Source: CANKHA01 sp963731585
GTDB lineage: Bacteria > Pseudomonadota > Alphaproteobacteria > Rhizobiales > Xanthobacteraceae
DNA length: 64,000 nucleotides
NCBI GenBank assembly: GCA_963731585.1
Contig: CAVSWC010000001.1
Location: 62,001-126,000, forward strand
Direction of reading: 5' to 3'
Made by a program: the position numbers and the translations under genes. Under the pieces are notes generated by a model, which was not told the origin of the DNA, did no database searches, and saw nothing but the letters and a program-made list of their open reading frames with translations. Below are positions 51,536-62,737 of the stretch, one piece after another. How positions within the stretch are numbered: the stretch's first letter is position 1; the number at the start of each line of letters is the position of its first letter.

Positions 51536-52978
51536 TGAACTCCGGAAGTATTCTGGTCGCCGACGACGACTCCGCGATCCGCACTGTTCTCAACCAGGCG
51601 CTTTCGCGCGCTGGTTACGAGGTGCGCTCGACAGGCAATGCCGCCACGCTGTGGCGGTGGGTGAGTCAGGGCGACGGCGATCTCGTCATCACCGACGTCG
51701 TGATGCCGGATGAGAACGCTTTCGACCTGCTGCCGCGGATCAAGAAAGCGCGCCCGGACCTGCCGGTGATCGTCATGAGCGCGCAGAACACGTTCATGAC
51801 GGCGATCCGCGCATCCGAGCGCGGCGCTTATGAATATCTGCCCAAGCCATTCGACCTGAAGGAGCTGATGGCGATCGTCGGACGCGCGCTGTCGGAGCCG
51901 AAGGAGCGCTCCCCCGCCGCCGACAAAGCCAATGAATTCGATTCCCTCCCGCTGATTGGCCGCTCGCCGGCGATGCAGGAGATCTATCGGTTGCTCGCAC
52001 GGCTGATGCAGACCGATCTGACCGTGATGATCTCGGGTGAATCCGGCACCGGCAAGGAGCTTGTGGCGCGGGCGCTGCACGACTACGGCAAGCGGCGCAG
52101 CGGGCCTTTCGTCGCCATCAATATGGCGGCGATCCCGCGCGAGCTGATCGAATCCGAATTGTTCGGCCACGAGAAGGGCGCCTTCACCGGTGCCAACAAC
52201 CGCAGCTCTGGTCGTTTCGAGCAGGCGGAGGGCGGCACGCTCTTCCTCGACGAGATCGGCGACATGCCGATGGAAGCGCAGACGCGGCTTCTGCGCGTGT
52301 TGCAGCAAGGCGAATATACCACGGTGGGCGGCCGCACGCCGATCAAGACCGACGTGCGCATCATTGCCGCCACCAACAAGGACCTGCGCGTTTTGATCCA
52401 GCAGGGCCTGTTCCGTGAGGACCTTTTCTTCCGGCTCAACGTGGTGCCGCTGCGGTTGCCGCCGCTGCGCGAGCGCGCGGAGGACGTGCCGGATCTCATC
52501 CGCCATTTCTTCGCGCCAGGCCGAGAAGGAAGGCCTGCCGGCCAAGCAGCTCGACCAGGCCGCGTTGGAACGACTCAAGCGCCACCGCTGGCCCGGCAAC
52601 GTGCGCGAATTGGAAAATATGGCGCGGCGGCTGGCGGCTCTGTATCCGCAGGAGATCATCTCCGGCGCGGTGATCGAATCCGAACTGGCGCAGCCGGCAA
52701 TGCCGACTGGCCAGGGCGAGCCCGCCACGGACGATGGTTTGGCCGCAGCGGTTGAGCGCCATCTGGGTGAGTATTTTTCCGGTTTTGCCAATGGGCTGCC
52801 GCCGCCCGGCCTGTATCACCGGATCCTGCGCGAGGTAGAGTATCCGCTATTGTCGGCGGCGCTGGCGGCCACGCGTGGCAATCAGATCCGCGCGGCCGAT
52901 CTTCTGGGCGTTAATCGCAACACCCTGCGCAAGAAGATCCGGGATCTGGATATCCAAGTTTACCGAAGCGGCAGCTAG
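51535..52978 (+). CDS. ntrC: Sigma-54-dependent nitrogen regulator NtrC (one-base insertion)
   Basis: Response regulator activating sigma-54 promoters. About 480 residues: receiver (Asp54 in ITDVVMPDE), AAA+ with Walker A GESGTGKE (168-175), intact GAFTGA loop (215-220), and a Fis-type helix-turn-helix at the C-terminus (NQIRAADLLGVNRNTLRKKI). An extra C at about 52516 splits the frame between RHFFA and QAEKEGLPAKQ. The interval is 3n+1 bases. Confidence 0.95.
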
Positions 52979-53018
52979 CTCCGCAGACTCGCCGCGGAAA
53001 TGGCGCAATCCGGCAACA

Positions 53019-53047
53019 TTGTTGTATAAAAGCATCACCCCTATAGT
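53019..53047 (+). promoter_or_regulatory. Candidate sigma-70 promoter upstream of ntrY
   Basis: TTGTTG at 53019-53024 and TATAGT at 53042-53047 are separated by exactly 17 bases, about 45 bases before the ntrY start. The -10 sits in the loop of a CCCC/GGGG hairpin (53038-53051). This suggests ntrYX can be expressed apart from ntrBC. Confidence 0.45.
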
Positions 53048-53093
53048 GGGGACGCATCGTTCGCGTCGGGGTTGCGTCAGTCAAAGGAAGCTC

Positions 53094-55350
53094 ATGTCCA
53101 GCCTCGATCAGGCCCTTGCCGCAGAAGCGGCTGTGGCTCAGGCCTCGTCCGCCCGGGTTGAAAACCGCGCGTTGGGCCGGATCGCGGTTATCGCTGCGCT
53201 GATCTGCGCGCTCGTCACCTTCTTTGTCCTTTCCGATCTGACCCCGCTTTCGCCGACGCATGAAGCGGTCGTGACGCTGCTCGCAGTCGATCTGCTGATC
53301 GTCTTGCTGCTCAGCGCCCTTATCGGCCGTGAGCTTTGGCTGATCCTGCAGGCACGGCGCCGCGGCCGCGCTGCGGCCCGGCTGCATGTTCGCATTATCG
53401 CGCTGTTCTCGCTCGTCGCAGCCGCGCCCGCCATCCTCGTTGCTGTGGTAGCGAGCGTCACGCTGGATCGCGGTCTCGACCGCCTGCTGTCAACGCGCAC
53501 CCTGGGGATGATGGAAAACTCCATGGTCATGGCAGATGTCTATGTCGCGGATCGCGCCGAAGCGGTGCGCGCGCAGGCGCTCGCGATGGCGCTCGACCTC
53601 AGCGTCGGCAGGCGCTTATTCGATCAGGACCGCGAACAATTCCGCCAGCGTTTTACCGTGGTGGCCGCCAACCGCGGCCTCGCCGTGGCGCAGATCATCG
53701 ACCGTGATCTTGCCGTGATCGAGAAGGCCGAGAGCAAAGTCGATCTGCCGGTTCAACTGCCATCGCGCGAGACGCTGGCGTCGCTTCAGGATGACGAGCC
53801 GCAGGTCAAGCTGTTTCCGGAGGGCAATTACGCCGCCGCCATCAGCAAACTGCCAAGCTACGAGAATTCCTATCTTTTCATCGCCAAAGTGTTGGACCCG
53901 CGCGTCGCCGGGCGACTTTCGAAGCTGCAGGATGACTTCACCGAGTTCGTCCAGTTGCAGGAACGCCGTTTCGGCATCCAGGTCGCTTTCGCCCTGGTCT
54001 ATGCCGTGATCGCCCTGATCGCGACGCTGTCGGCGGTCTGGATCGGGCTGCATTTCGCCAACTATCTGGTGGCGCCGATCCGCCGCCTGATCAGCGCCGC
54101 CAATCTCGTCTCCACCGGCAATCTCTATGTGCAATTGCCCATTCGCCGCTCGGAGGGCGACCTCGCCCATCTCGGGGAGACCTTCAACAAGATGACGCAG
54201 GAACTGCGCACCCAGCGCGACGACCTGGTGCGCGCGCGCGACCTGATCGACAGCCGCCGGCGCTTTACCGAGGCGGTGCTGGCGGGCGCGAGCGCGGGTG
54301 TTATCGGCGTCGACGCAGAAGGCAGCGTCAGCATCCTCAACCGCTCGGCCGAGCGGCTGATCGGTCACGCCGAAACCGCTGCGCTCGGCAAGCCGCTGGC
54401 CGAAGTACTGCCGGAGCTTGCGGACATGCTCGCCGCCGCGCGCACCGGCTCGCAGCGGCAGGGGCAGGGTGACCATCAGCCGCAACGGCAAGGAACGCAA
54501 TTTGTCGGTCCGCGTCACCAGCGAGCAGGAGACGGCAGCCGACCACGGCTATGTCATTACCCTCGACGACATCACCGACCTCGTTTCCGCTCAGCGGACC
54601 TCGGCCTGGGCCGACGTCGCCCGTCGTATCGCGCATGAGATCAAGAATCCGCTCACGCCCATTCAGCTTTCCGCCGAGCGTCTGCGCCGGAAATACGGAA
54701 AAATCATTGTCGAGGACCGCGACGTCTTCGAGCAATGCACCGACACCATCGTGCGGCAGGTGGACGATATCAAGCGCATGGTCGACGAGTTCTCGCGCTT
54801 CGCCCGAACCCCGAAGCCGGTGATGACGCCTGACGACGTAGCCGACGCCGTGCGGCAGGCAGTATTCCTGATGCGCGTCGGGCATGCCGAGATCGACATC
54901 AAGGTAGAAATCGCCACCGAGCCGCTGACCGCGCGCTTCGACCGGCGGCTGATTTCGCAGGCGCTCACCAACATCATCAAGAATGCGACCGAGGGGATCT
55001 CAGCGGTACCCGCAGCCGAGCTCGGCCGCGGCCGCATCGACGTATTCGCCGCGCGCGAGGCAGGCGACATCGTTATCGACGTCATCGACAACGGCATTGG
55101 TCTGCCGAAAGAAAACCGCAACCGCCTGCTCGAGCCCTATGTAACGACGCGCGAGAAGGGCACGGGCTTAGGTCTCGCGATCGTGGGCAAGATTCTGGAA
55201 GAGCATGGCGGCGGCATCGAATTGCATGACGCATCGGAAAAGACCCCGGGCGCGCGCGGCGCCTGGGTGCGGCTGCGTTTCGCAGCCGGCGAGGTGACCG
55301 GCTCTGCGTCCCCGGAAACTCCAATCACCATAGCCGCGAGCGGACATTAG
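53094..55350 (+). CDS. ntrY: Nitrogen/redox sensor kinase NtrY (one-base insertion)
   Basis: Membrane histidine kinase paired with NtrX. About 751 residues: two N-terminal helices (about 27-45 and 56-78), a further helix (about 97-120), a long periplasmic domain, another helix (about 302-320), HAMP, PAS, and kinase core with phospho-His in IAHEIKNPLTPIQLSAERL, NIIKNATEG, DNGIGLP and GTGLGLAIV. One G is extra in GGGG at 54461-54464, after which the frame reads GRVTISRNGKERNLSVRV. The ATG at 53094 has AAGGAAG upstream. ntrX follows by 3 bases. Confidence 0.94.
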
Positions 55351-55353
55351 GAC

Positions 55354-56724
55354 ATGGCAGCGGATATCCTTGTAGTCGACGACGAAAACGACATCCGGCA
55401 GCTCGTCTCGGGCATTCTGCAGGACGAGGGCTATAGCACCCGCACGGCCGCAGACAGCGACAGCGCGCTTTCGGCCATCACCGCGCGGCGGCCTAATCTG
55501 GTTTTCCTCGACATCTGGCTGCAGGGCAGCCGGCTTGACGGCCTGCAGTTGCTCGACACCGTCGTGCAGCAACATCCGGAAGTGCCGGTGGTGATGATCT
55601 CCGGGCATGGCAACATCGAGACCGCTGTCGCGGCCATCAAGCGCGGCGCCTATGACTTCATCGAAAAGCCTTTCAAGACCGATCGTTTGGTTCTGGTCGC
55701 CGACCGGGCGCTGGAAAACTCCCGGCTCAAGCGCGAGGTGAAGGTGCTGAAGCAGCTCGCGCCGCTGCCGTCCTCGGTGATCGGCCACTCGCCGCCGGTC
55801 AATCAGTTGCGTCAGATCATCGAGAAGGTGGCGCCGACCAACAGCCGCATCCTGATCATCGGCCCCTCGGGCGCGGGCAAGGAACTGGCTGCGCGCACCT
55901 TGCACCGGTTGTCCGCCCGCGCCGAAGCACCTTTCGTGGCCATCAACGCGGCCGCGATCACGCCGGAGCGCATGGAAGTCGAGTTGTTCGGCGTCGAAGA
56001 GTCGAATGGCTCCCACGGCCGCAAGATCGGCGCTCTGGAGGAGGCCAATGGCGGCTCCGTCTTTATCGACGAAATCGCCGACATGCCGCGGGAGACGCAG
56101 AACAAGATCCTGCGCGTGCTGGTGGACCAGACCTTCCAGCGCGTCGGCAGCAGTTCCAAGGTCTCGGTGGACGTGCGGATCATTTCCTCCACCGCGCGCA
56201 ACATCGAAGCGGAGATCGCCGCCGGCAAATTCCGCGAGGATCTCTACCACCGCCTGTCGGTGGTGCCGATCCGCGTGCCCTCGCTGGCCGAGCGCCGCGA
56301 GGACATTCCACATCTCGTCGAATATTTCATGGAGCAGATTTCGCAATCCACCGGCCTGCCCAAGCGGCAGATCGGGCCGGACGCGATGGCGGTGCTGCAA
56401 CTGCACGACTGGCCGGGCAACGTGCGGCAGCTGCGTAATAATGTCGAGCGCTTGATGATCCTGGCGGGCGGCGACGTGGATGCGGTGATCACCGCCGACA
56501 TGCTGCCGCAGGACGTCGGCTCCATGGTGCCGGCGATGCCGAACGGCAATGGCGGCGAGCAGATCATGGGCCTGCCGCTGCGCGAAGCGCGCGAGGTGTT
56601 CGAACGCGAATATCTGGTGGCGCAGATCAATCGCTTTAGCGGGAATATCTCCCGCACCTCGGAATTCGTCGGCATGGAGCGCTCGGCGTTGCACCGCAAG
56701 CTCAAGGCGCTGGGCATAGGGTGA
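55354..56724 (+). CDS. ntrX: Response regulator NtrX lacking the GAFTGA loop
   Basis: Partner of NtrY. 456 residues: receiver with Asp53 in LVFLDIWLQG, AAA+ with Walker A GPSGAGKE (170-177), and C-terminal helix-turn-helix (SRTSEFVGMERSALHRKL). Where NtrC has EKGAFTGA, NtrX reads VELFGVEESNGSHGRKIG (about 208-226): the sigma-54 contact loop is absent, as reported for several alphaproteobacterial NtrX proteins. It probably acts without sigma-54. Confidence 0.95.
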   Translation: MAADILVVDDENDIRQLVSGILQDEGYSTRTAADSDSALSAITARRPNLVFLDIWLQGSRLDGLQLLDTVVQQHPEVPVVMISGHGNIETAVAAIKRGAYDFIEKPFKTDRLVLVADRALENSRLKREVKVLKQLAPLPSSVIGHSPPVNQLRQIIEKVAPTNSRILIIGPSGAGKELAARTLHRLSARAEAPFVAINAAAITPERMEVELFGVEESNGSHGRKIGALEEANGGSVFIDEIADMPRETQNKILRVLVDQTFQRVGSSSKVSVDVRIISSTARNIEAEIAAGKFREDLYHRLSVVPIRVPSLAERREDIPHLVEYFMEQISQSTGLPKRQIGPDAMAVLQLHDWPGNVRQLRNNVERLMILAGGDVDAVITADMLPQDVGSMVPAMPNGNGGEQIMGLPLREAREVFEREYLVAQINRFSGNISRTSEFVGMERSALHRKLKALGIG

Positions 56725-56746
56725 TGCAGGGTCCCGACAAAATTGG

Positions 56747-56778
56747 CCCCGGACTTGATCCGGGGTGAGATCGGTTTT
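56747..56778 (+). terminator. CCCCGGA hairpin after ntrX
   Basis: CCCCGGA (56747-56753) pairs with TCCGGGG (56759-56765) across a 5-base loop; a T-run follows at 56774-56778. The core resembles the GCCCCCGGACTTGATCCGGGG intergenic repeat common in Rhizobiales and may end the ntr transcript, although the U-run is 8 bases away. Confidence 0.5.
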
Positions 56779-56826
56779 TCCACACGATCATGCGCCGCAA
56801 GGATTCGCTCCAGGAATAAGCCCGAC

Positions 56827-57684
56827 ATGTCGCGCATCGCCTATGTCAACGGACGCTATCTGCCGTTCGCACAAGCCACGGTGCATGTGGAGGATCGCGG
56901 TTATCAGTTCTCTGACGGCGTCTACGAAGTCTGCGAGGTGAGGGCGGGGCGCCTGGTCGACGAGCCCTTGCACATGCGCCGCTTGCAGCGCTCTCTGGCG
57001 GAACTGAAAATCGGCATGCCGATGTCGCTCGCGGCTTTGCGCGTGGTGTTGCGCGAGACCGTGCGACGCAACCGGGTGCGCGACGGTTTGGTGTATTTGC
57101 AGGTGAGCCGCGGCGTGGCGCGTCGCGACCATGCCTTTCCGCCGGCCGGCACGGCGCCGAGCGTCGTGGTCACCGCACGCAGCGCAGATCCCTCCGTTGC
57201 CGAACGCGCCGCGGCGGCCGGCGTCGCCGTCATCACCGTGCCGGAGAGCCGCTGGGAGCGGGTAGACATCAAAGCCATCGCGCTGCTGCCGAACGTGCTC
57301 GCCAAACAGGCAGCGAAAGAGCAGGGCGCCAAGGAAGCCTGGTTCGTCGGGAAGGACGGCTACGTGACGGAAGGCTCGTCCTCCAATGCCTGGATCGTCA
57401 GCCGCGACGGCAAGGTGATCACGCGGCCGGCCGATCACGGCATCCTGCGCGGGGTCACGCGCACGGTGCTGCTCAATGTGCTGAAGGCCCAAGGGCTTGA
57501 ACTGGATGAGCGGCCTTTCACGGTGGAAGAGGCCTATGCCGCCCGGGAGGCTTTTATCACCTCGGCCAGCCAGAGCATCATGCCGGTGGTCCGCATCGAC
57601 GGCAGCCCGGTAGGAAACGGCGCGCCGGGATTGGTTGCAACCGCATTACGGCAGGATTTTCATCGCTTTAGCGAACTTGTTTGA
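56827..57684 (+). CDS. D-amino-acid aminotransferase (class IV, PLP)
   Basis: Transaminates D-alanine and similar D-amino acids, probably for cell-wall precursors. 285 residues, fold type IV: ATVHVEDRGYQFSDGVYEV at the N-terminus, Schiff-base Lys149 in ERVDIKAIALLPN, the PLP-contact Glu in VTEGSSSNAWIV, HGILRGVTRTVLL. A branched-chain aminotransferase or aminodeoxychorismate lyase is possible from the fold; position between ntrX and hfq is that of dat in relatives. Confidence 0.88.
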   Translation: MSRIAYVNGRYLPFAQATVHVEDRGYQFSDGVYEVCEVRAGRLVDEPLHMRRLQRSLAELKIGMPMSLAALRVVLRETVRRNRVRDGLVYLQVSRGVARRDHAFPPAGTAPSVVVTARSADPSVAERAAAAGVAVITVPESRWERVDIKAIALLPNVLAKQAAKEQGAKEAWFVGKDGYVTEGSSSNAWIVSRDGKVITRPADHGILRGVTRTVLLNVLKAQGLELDERPFTVEEAYAAREAFITSASQSIMPVVRIDGSPVGNGAPGLVATALRQDFHRFSELV

Positions 57685-57839
57685 AGCGTTTTATGGGTGG
57701 CTAATCCTAAGTTGTGCTTGCGCGCTTCCATTGCCTACCATCTAATGGCGGCATCCCGGCCCTCGCCGCGCAACAGGATGAGTGGCTTCCGGGGAAAAAA
57801 CAGCTCGCGCTCCAGACGAGCATAAAACGGAACACGGCA

Positions 57840-58100
57840 ATGGCCGCCGAACGCGCTCAAAATCTGCAAGACACATTCCTAAATCACGTCCGAAAGAGCA
57901 AAATCCCGCTCACCATTTTTCTGGTGAACGGCGTAAAATTGCAGGGGGTGGTGACCTGGTTCGATAATTTCTGCGTGCTGCTGCGCCGGGATGGGCATTC
58001 GCAGCTCGTCTACAAGCACGCGATTTCCACCATCATGCCGGGGCACCCAATCCAATTGTTCGAAGGCGCCGAGGAGGCGCCGGCCGGGGAAAAGGAATAG
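57840..58100 (+). CDS. hfq: RNA chaperone Hfq
   Basis: Hexameric Sm-like RNA chaperone for small regulatory RNAs. 86 residues: QDTFLNHVRK (alpha helix), Sm1 with LVNGVKLQGVVTWFDNF, and Sm2 YKHAISTIMP. ATG at 57840. Its stop is adjacent to the hflX start, forming the classical hfq-hflX pair. Confidence 0.97.
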   Translation: MAAERAQNLQDTFLNHVRKSKIPLTIFLVNGVKLQGVVTWFDNFCVLLRRDGHSQLVYKHAISTIMPGHPIQLFEGAEEAPAGEKE

Positions 58101-59465
<1,365 letters not shown>

Positions 59466-59502
59466 CGCGACATCGGAAGCAACAGAGGAATCTCAGAGCA
59501 AA

Positions 59503-60003
59503 ATGCGCAGCATCACGATGGAGCAGGCGCTTTCTATCATCCTGGAGACTTTCAAGCATGCGGAAGCGATGAAGGCGCATGGGCTTGCCGCCATCGTGCT
59601 CGATGCCGGCGGGCGCGTGAAAGCATTCCTGAAGCAGGACGGCGCCTCCATCATGCGGTTCGAGGTTTCCCGCGGAAAAGCCTTTGCCGCGCTGGCCATG
59701 CACCGCTCCTCCCGCATGGTGTTGCAGAAGGCGCGTGAAAAGCCGCTCTTCATGGAGACTCTCCGCGCGATCGCCGATGGGCCGATATTTCTGGAAGCCG
59801 GCGCACAGCTCATCCGCGACGAAACCGGCGAGATCATGGGGGCGCTCGGCGTGACCGGCGATGTCAACGAGGTCGACGATCTGTGCGCGCTTGCCGGCAT
59901 TCGGGCAGCCGGGCTGAAGACCGACGAAGACTTCAGCGCCGAGGACGTTCAACGGCTCAACATCAAGCTCGGTCCGAAAATCGTGGACCCCCGAGGCAAG
60001 TGA
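59503..60003 (+). CDS. GlcG/HbpS-like protein (DUF336)
   Basis: 166-residue protein of the heme-binding/GlcG family: an initial helix (MEQALSIILETFKHAE), VLDAGGRVKAFLKQDGA and SRGKAFAALAMH, and GALGVTGD near the end. Function in the family is diverse (heme or corrinoid binding, unknown in glycolate operons). No signal peptide. It lies 37 bases after hflX and 47 before the NMT1-like gene, on one strand, and looks like the first gene of the terminal operon. Confidence 0.82.
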   Translation: MRSITMEQALSIILETFKHAEAMKAHGLAAIVLDAGGRVKAFLKQDGASIMRFEVSRGKAFAALAMHRSSRMVLQKAREKPLFMETLRAIADGPIFLEAGAQLIRDETGEIMGALGVTGDVNEVDDLCALAGIRAAGLKTDEDFSAEDVQRLNIKLGPKIVDPRGK

Positions 60004-60050
60004 GACTCTGGAACGTCAACGCGGGTGGCAAGCGCGCGAAAGAACACGAC

Positions 60051-61000
60051 ATGCGTCGCGTCATCGTCAGTACATTTCCTAATGCGAAAGCGCTGCCGCT
60101 GTGGGCTGGTGTCGAGCACAATCTGTTTGCGGAACACGGCCTGGATTTCGTTCTCCACGAAACCGGCAGCTCCAAGGAGCAACGGACCGGCCTTGCAACG
60201 GGCGAAATCAACATCGTGCAGGCAGCCGTGGATAACGCGCTGGCCATGATCAAGGCGGGCCATGACGTCATCATCTTCATGGGCGGCGAAGGCGGCATGA
60301 ATGATTTCATCGTTGCGCCGTCGATCCGGTCGTTCTCGGACCTTGCGGGGCGGACGCTCGCGGTGGATTTGCCGGATACGGCCTATGCGTTATTGGCACG
60401 CAAAGTCCTCGCGCAGCATGGATTGCAGTTCGGAAGAGACTACCAACTGCGGTCTGTCGGCAATGGCGCCAAGCGGCTGCGCGCTCTCAAGGAGGATTCC
60501 ACCCTTGCGGGCGCCATCCTCAATCCGCCGTTTTCAGCCGAAGCCTTGCTGGCGGGCATGCGAAGCCTTGGCTCGCTCGACGATCTTGCCGGGCCTTACC
60601 AGGCCGGTGGCGCATTCGCGTTGCGCGCCTGGGCCGACGGCAACGCTGCAATCATCGAGCGTTACATTGCCGGCTATCTGGACTGTGCTCGAATGGCTTC
60701 GCGATCGACGAAGAACCGACGATGCAGCCGTAGACTTGCTGCGGCAACGCCTCGGACTTACTGGCGCCAGTCGCGCAGGCAACTTACAGCCAGCTCCGCG
60801 ATCCCAACAAAGGCTTCACACCTGGCGCGAAGTTCAACCAGGCCGGTTTCGTGGGCGTCCTGAATGTCCGCGCCGAGACAGAGGGAGTTGATGCGGCCAC
60901 CGCAAATCCAGCAGCCTACGTGGACTTATCGTTCTATGATCGGGTCGCTGGCGTGAGCGATCGTCGCACGACCAAGACAATGAAAGGTGCGGATTCTTGA
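60051..61000 (+). CDS. NMT1/THI5-like substrate-binding protein (two one-base insertions)
   Basis: Periplasmic-binding-protein fold of the NMT1/SsuA/THI5 class, about 315 residues when read across two insertions (near 60682 and 60770); after correction the reading is GYLAVLEWL and then VAQATYSQLRDPNKGFTPGAKFN in pieces. Ligand-site-like features: FPNAKALPLWAGVEHNLF, TGEINIVQAAVDNALAMIK, DVIIFMGGEGGMNDF. No signal peptide is seen from the ATG at 60051, and no ABC permease or ATPase is nearby. The stop overlaps the start of the TPP enzyme gene, so the two are coupled. Function unknown. Confidence 0.85.
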
Positions 61001-62695
61001 AAAATCATTTGGATGGCGGTGACGCGATCCTGGAAGCAATCCGGGATCTCAAGGTCGAGTACATCTTGTCCTCGCCCGGGACCGAGTGGGCGTCGATTTG
61101 GGAAGCGATGGCCAACCAGATTTATCAAGGCAAGGACGGCCCGAAGTTCATGGACTGCTGGCACGAGACCCTCGCCGTCGACATTGCCTGCGGCTATACG
61201 CTGGCGACGGGTCGGATGCAGGCGGTGCTGCTGCACGCCGGATCCGGTCTTCTGCAAGGCTTGATGGGCGTCCACGGTTCGTTGATTGCCGGCGTGCCCA
61301 TGCTCGTGATTTCCGGCGAGTCGCTCACTTATGGTGAGAACCCGGAGTTTGATCCCGGGCGTCAGTGGACCGACAATCTTTCTATTGTCGGCGGCCCGCA
61401 GCGCTTGATCGAGCCGCTGGTCAAATTCGCCAGCCAGAGCCGCAAGCCCGTACACGATCTACCAGAGCATAGTCAGAGCGGGAGAGATGGCTCAGCGACA
61501 GCCGGCCGGACCCACGTATCTCTCAATTCCCCATGAAACAATGATGGCGGGCTGGACGAGGCCGGAAAAGCGGAAGGAGGTCCCGCCTGCTCCGAAACTC
61601 GTTTCGGCACCGGACGATATCAAAAGGGTTGCGGAACTCCTGGCCAAGGCACGCAACCCGGTGGTGCTCACCGAGGCAGCGGGACGGGACGCAAAGACAT
61701 TCCACGCACTCGTGGCATTGAGCGATAAACTCGCCTTGCCGGTGGTCGAAAGGCCGGGGGCCATCTTCGTCAATTTTCCAAAAGATCACCCGATGCATCA
61801 GGGGCACGACTTCGACAAGTTTTGGGAAGACACCGACCTCGCGATTGTCATCAGCACGCGGACACCCTGGTATCCGCCGAGCAAGCGGCCGCCGAACGCC
61901 ATCGTCGTGGATATCGATGAAGTAGCTCACCGGCCCTATATGGCCTATCAAGTTCATCAGGCGGATATCTACCTCGAGGGTGACACCACAAGCGTGCTGA
62001 TCGACCTTGCCAAGGCGCTTGACGAGACCGGGATTGACCAGAACAAAGTTGCCGAACGGCGCGCGAGGCTGACGGCTTCCCACGATGAACTGGTGAACCG
62101 CCGGCGCGCCGAGCAAGCGGCGGCCCGCAAGAAGGCGCCCATCGATCCTGTCTGGCTTTGCGCGGCGCTGAATGAAGCAATGCCCGCCAACACGATCTAT
62201 CTGGACGAAGTCACGACCCACACCAATTTGCTGCGCGAGCATCTGGCGTTGAACAAGCCGCAGTGTCTGTTCACGCGGCAGGGCGGTCTTGGTCAGGGGC
62301 TCGGACTTTCCCTGGGATTGAAACTGGCGAACCCCGATCGGCCGGTCGTCACGCTGATCGGCGATGGCGGCTTTCTCTATAACCCCGTTCTGCAGAGCTT
62401 CGGCGCCGCGCGCGATTACGATCTGCCGATCATGGTGGTCATCTTCAACAACAAAAAATATGCCGCCATGCAAAACATGCACAAGCGGCTCTATCCCGAC
62501 GGCACGGCGGTGGAAAAGAGTACGTATCTGGGAACGCACATCAATGGGCCCGACTACGTGAAAGTCATTGAATCGTTCGGTGGTTACGGCGAAAGGGTCG
62601 AAAGCCCGGATGATTTGGTCGAGGCCCTGAAGCGCGGATACGAAGCCACCAGAAGCGGAAGGACGGCGCTGATCGACGTTGCGATTTCCAAATGA
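60997..62695 (+). CDS. Thiamine-diphosphate-dependent enzyme of unknown substrate (one-base insertion)
   Basis: Acetolactate-synthase-like TPP enzyme of about 565 residues. N-terminal domain starts KNHLDGGDAILEAIRDLKVEYILSS (in pieces) with the catalytic Glu region DCWHETLAVD; central domain NPVVLTEAAGRDA; C-terminal TPP/Mg motif GDGGFLYNPVLQSFGAARD ... FNNKKYAAM. The start is a TTG at 60997 overlapping the previous stop. An extra C at 61447-61449 breaks the frame between KFASQSRK and PYTIYQSIVRAGEMAQ. Not a canonical IlvB: probably a decarboxylase or benzaldehyde-lyase-like enzyme. Confidence 0.85.
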
Positions 62696-62737
62696 ATTAG
62701 AGCCTACAGATAGAACAAGCCATCCAGGGAGAGAAAT

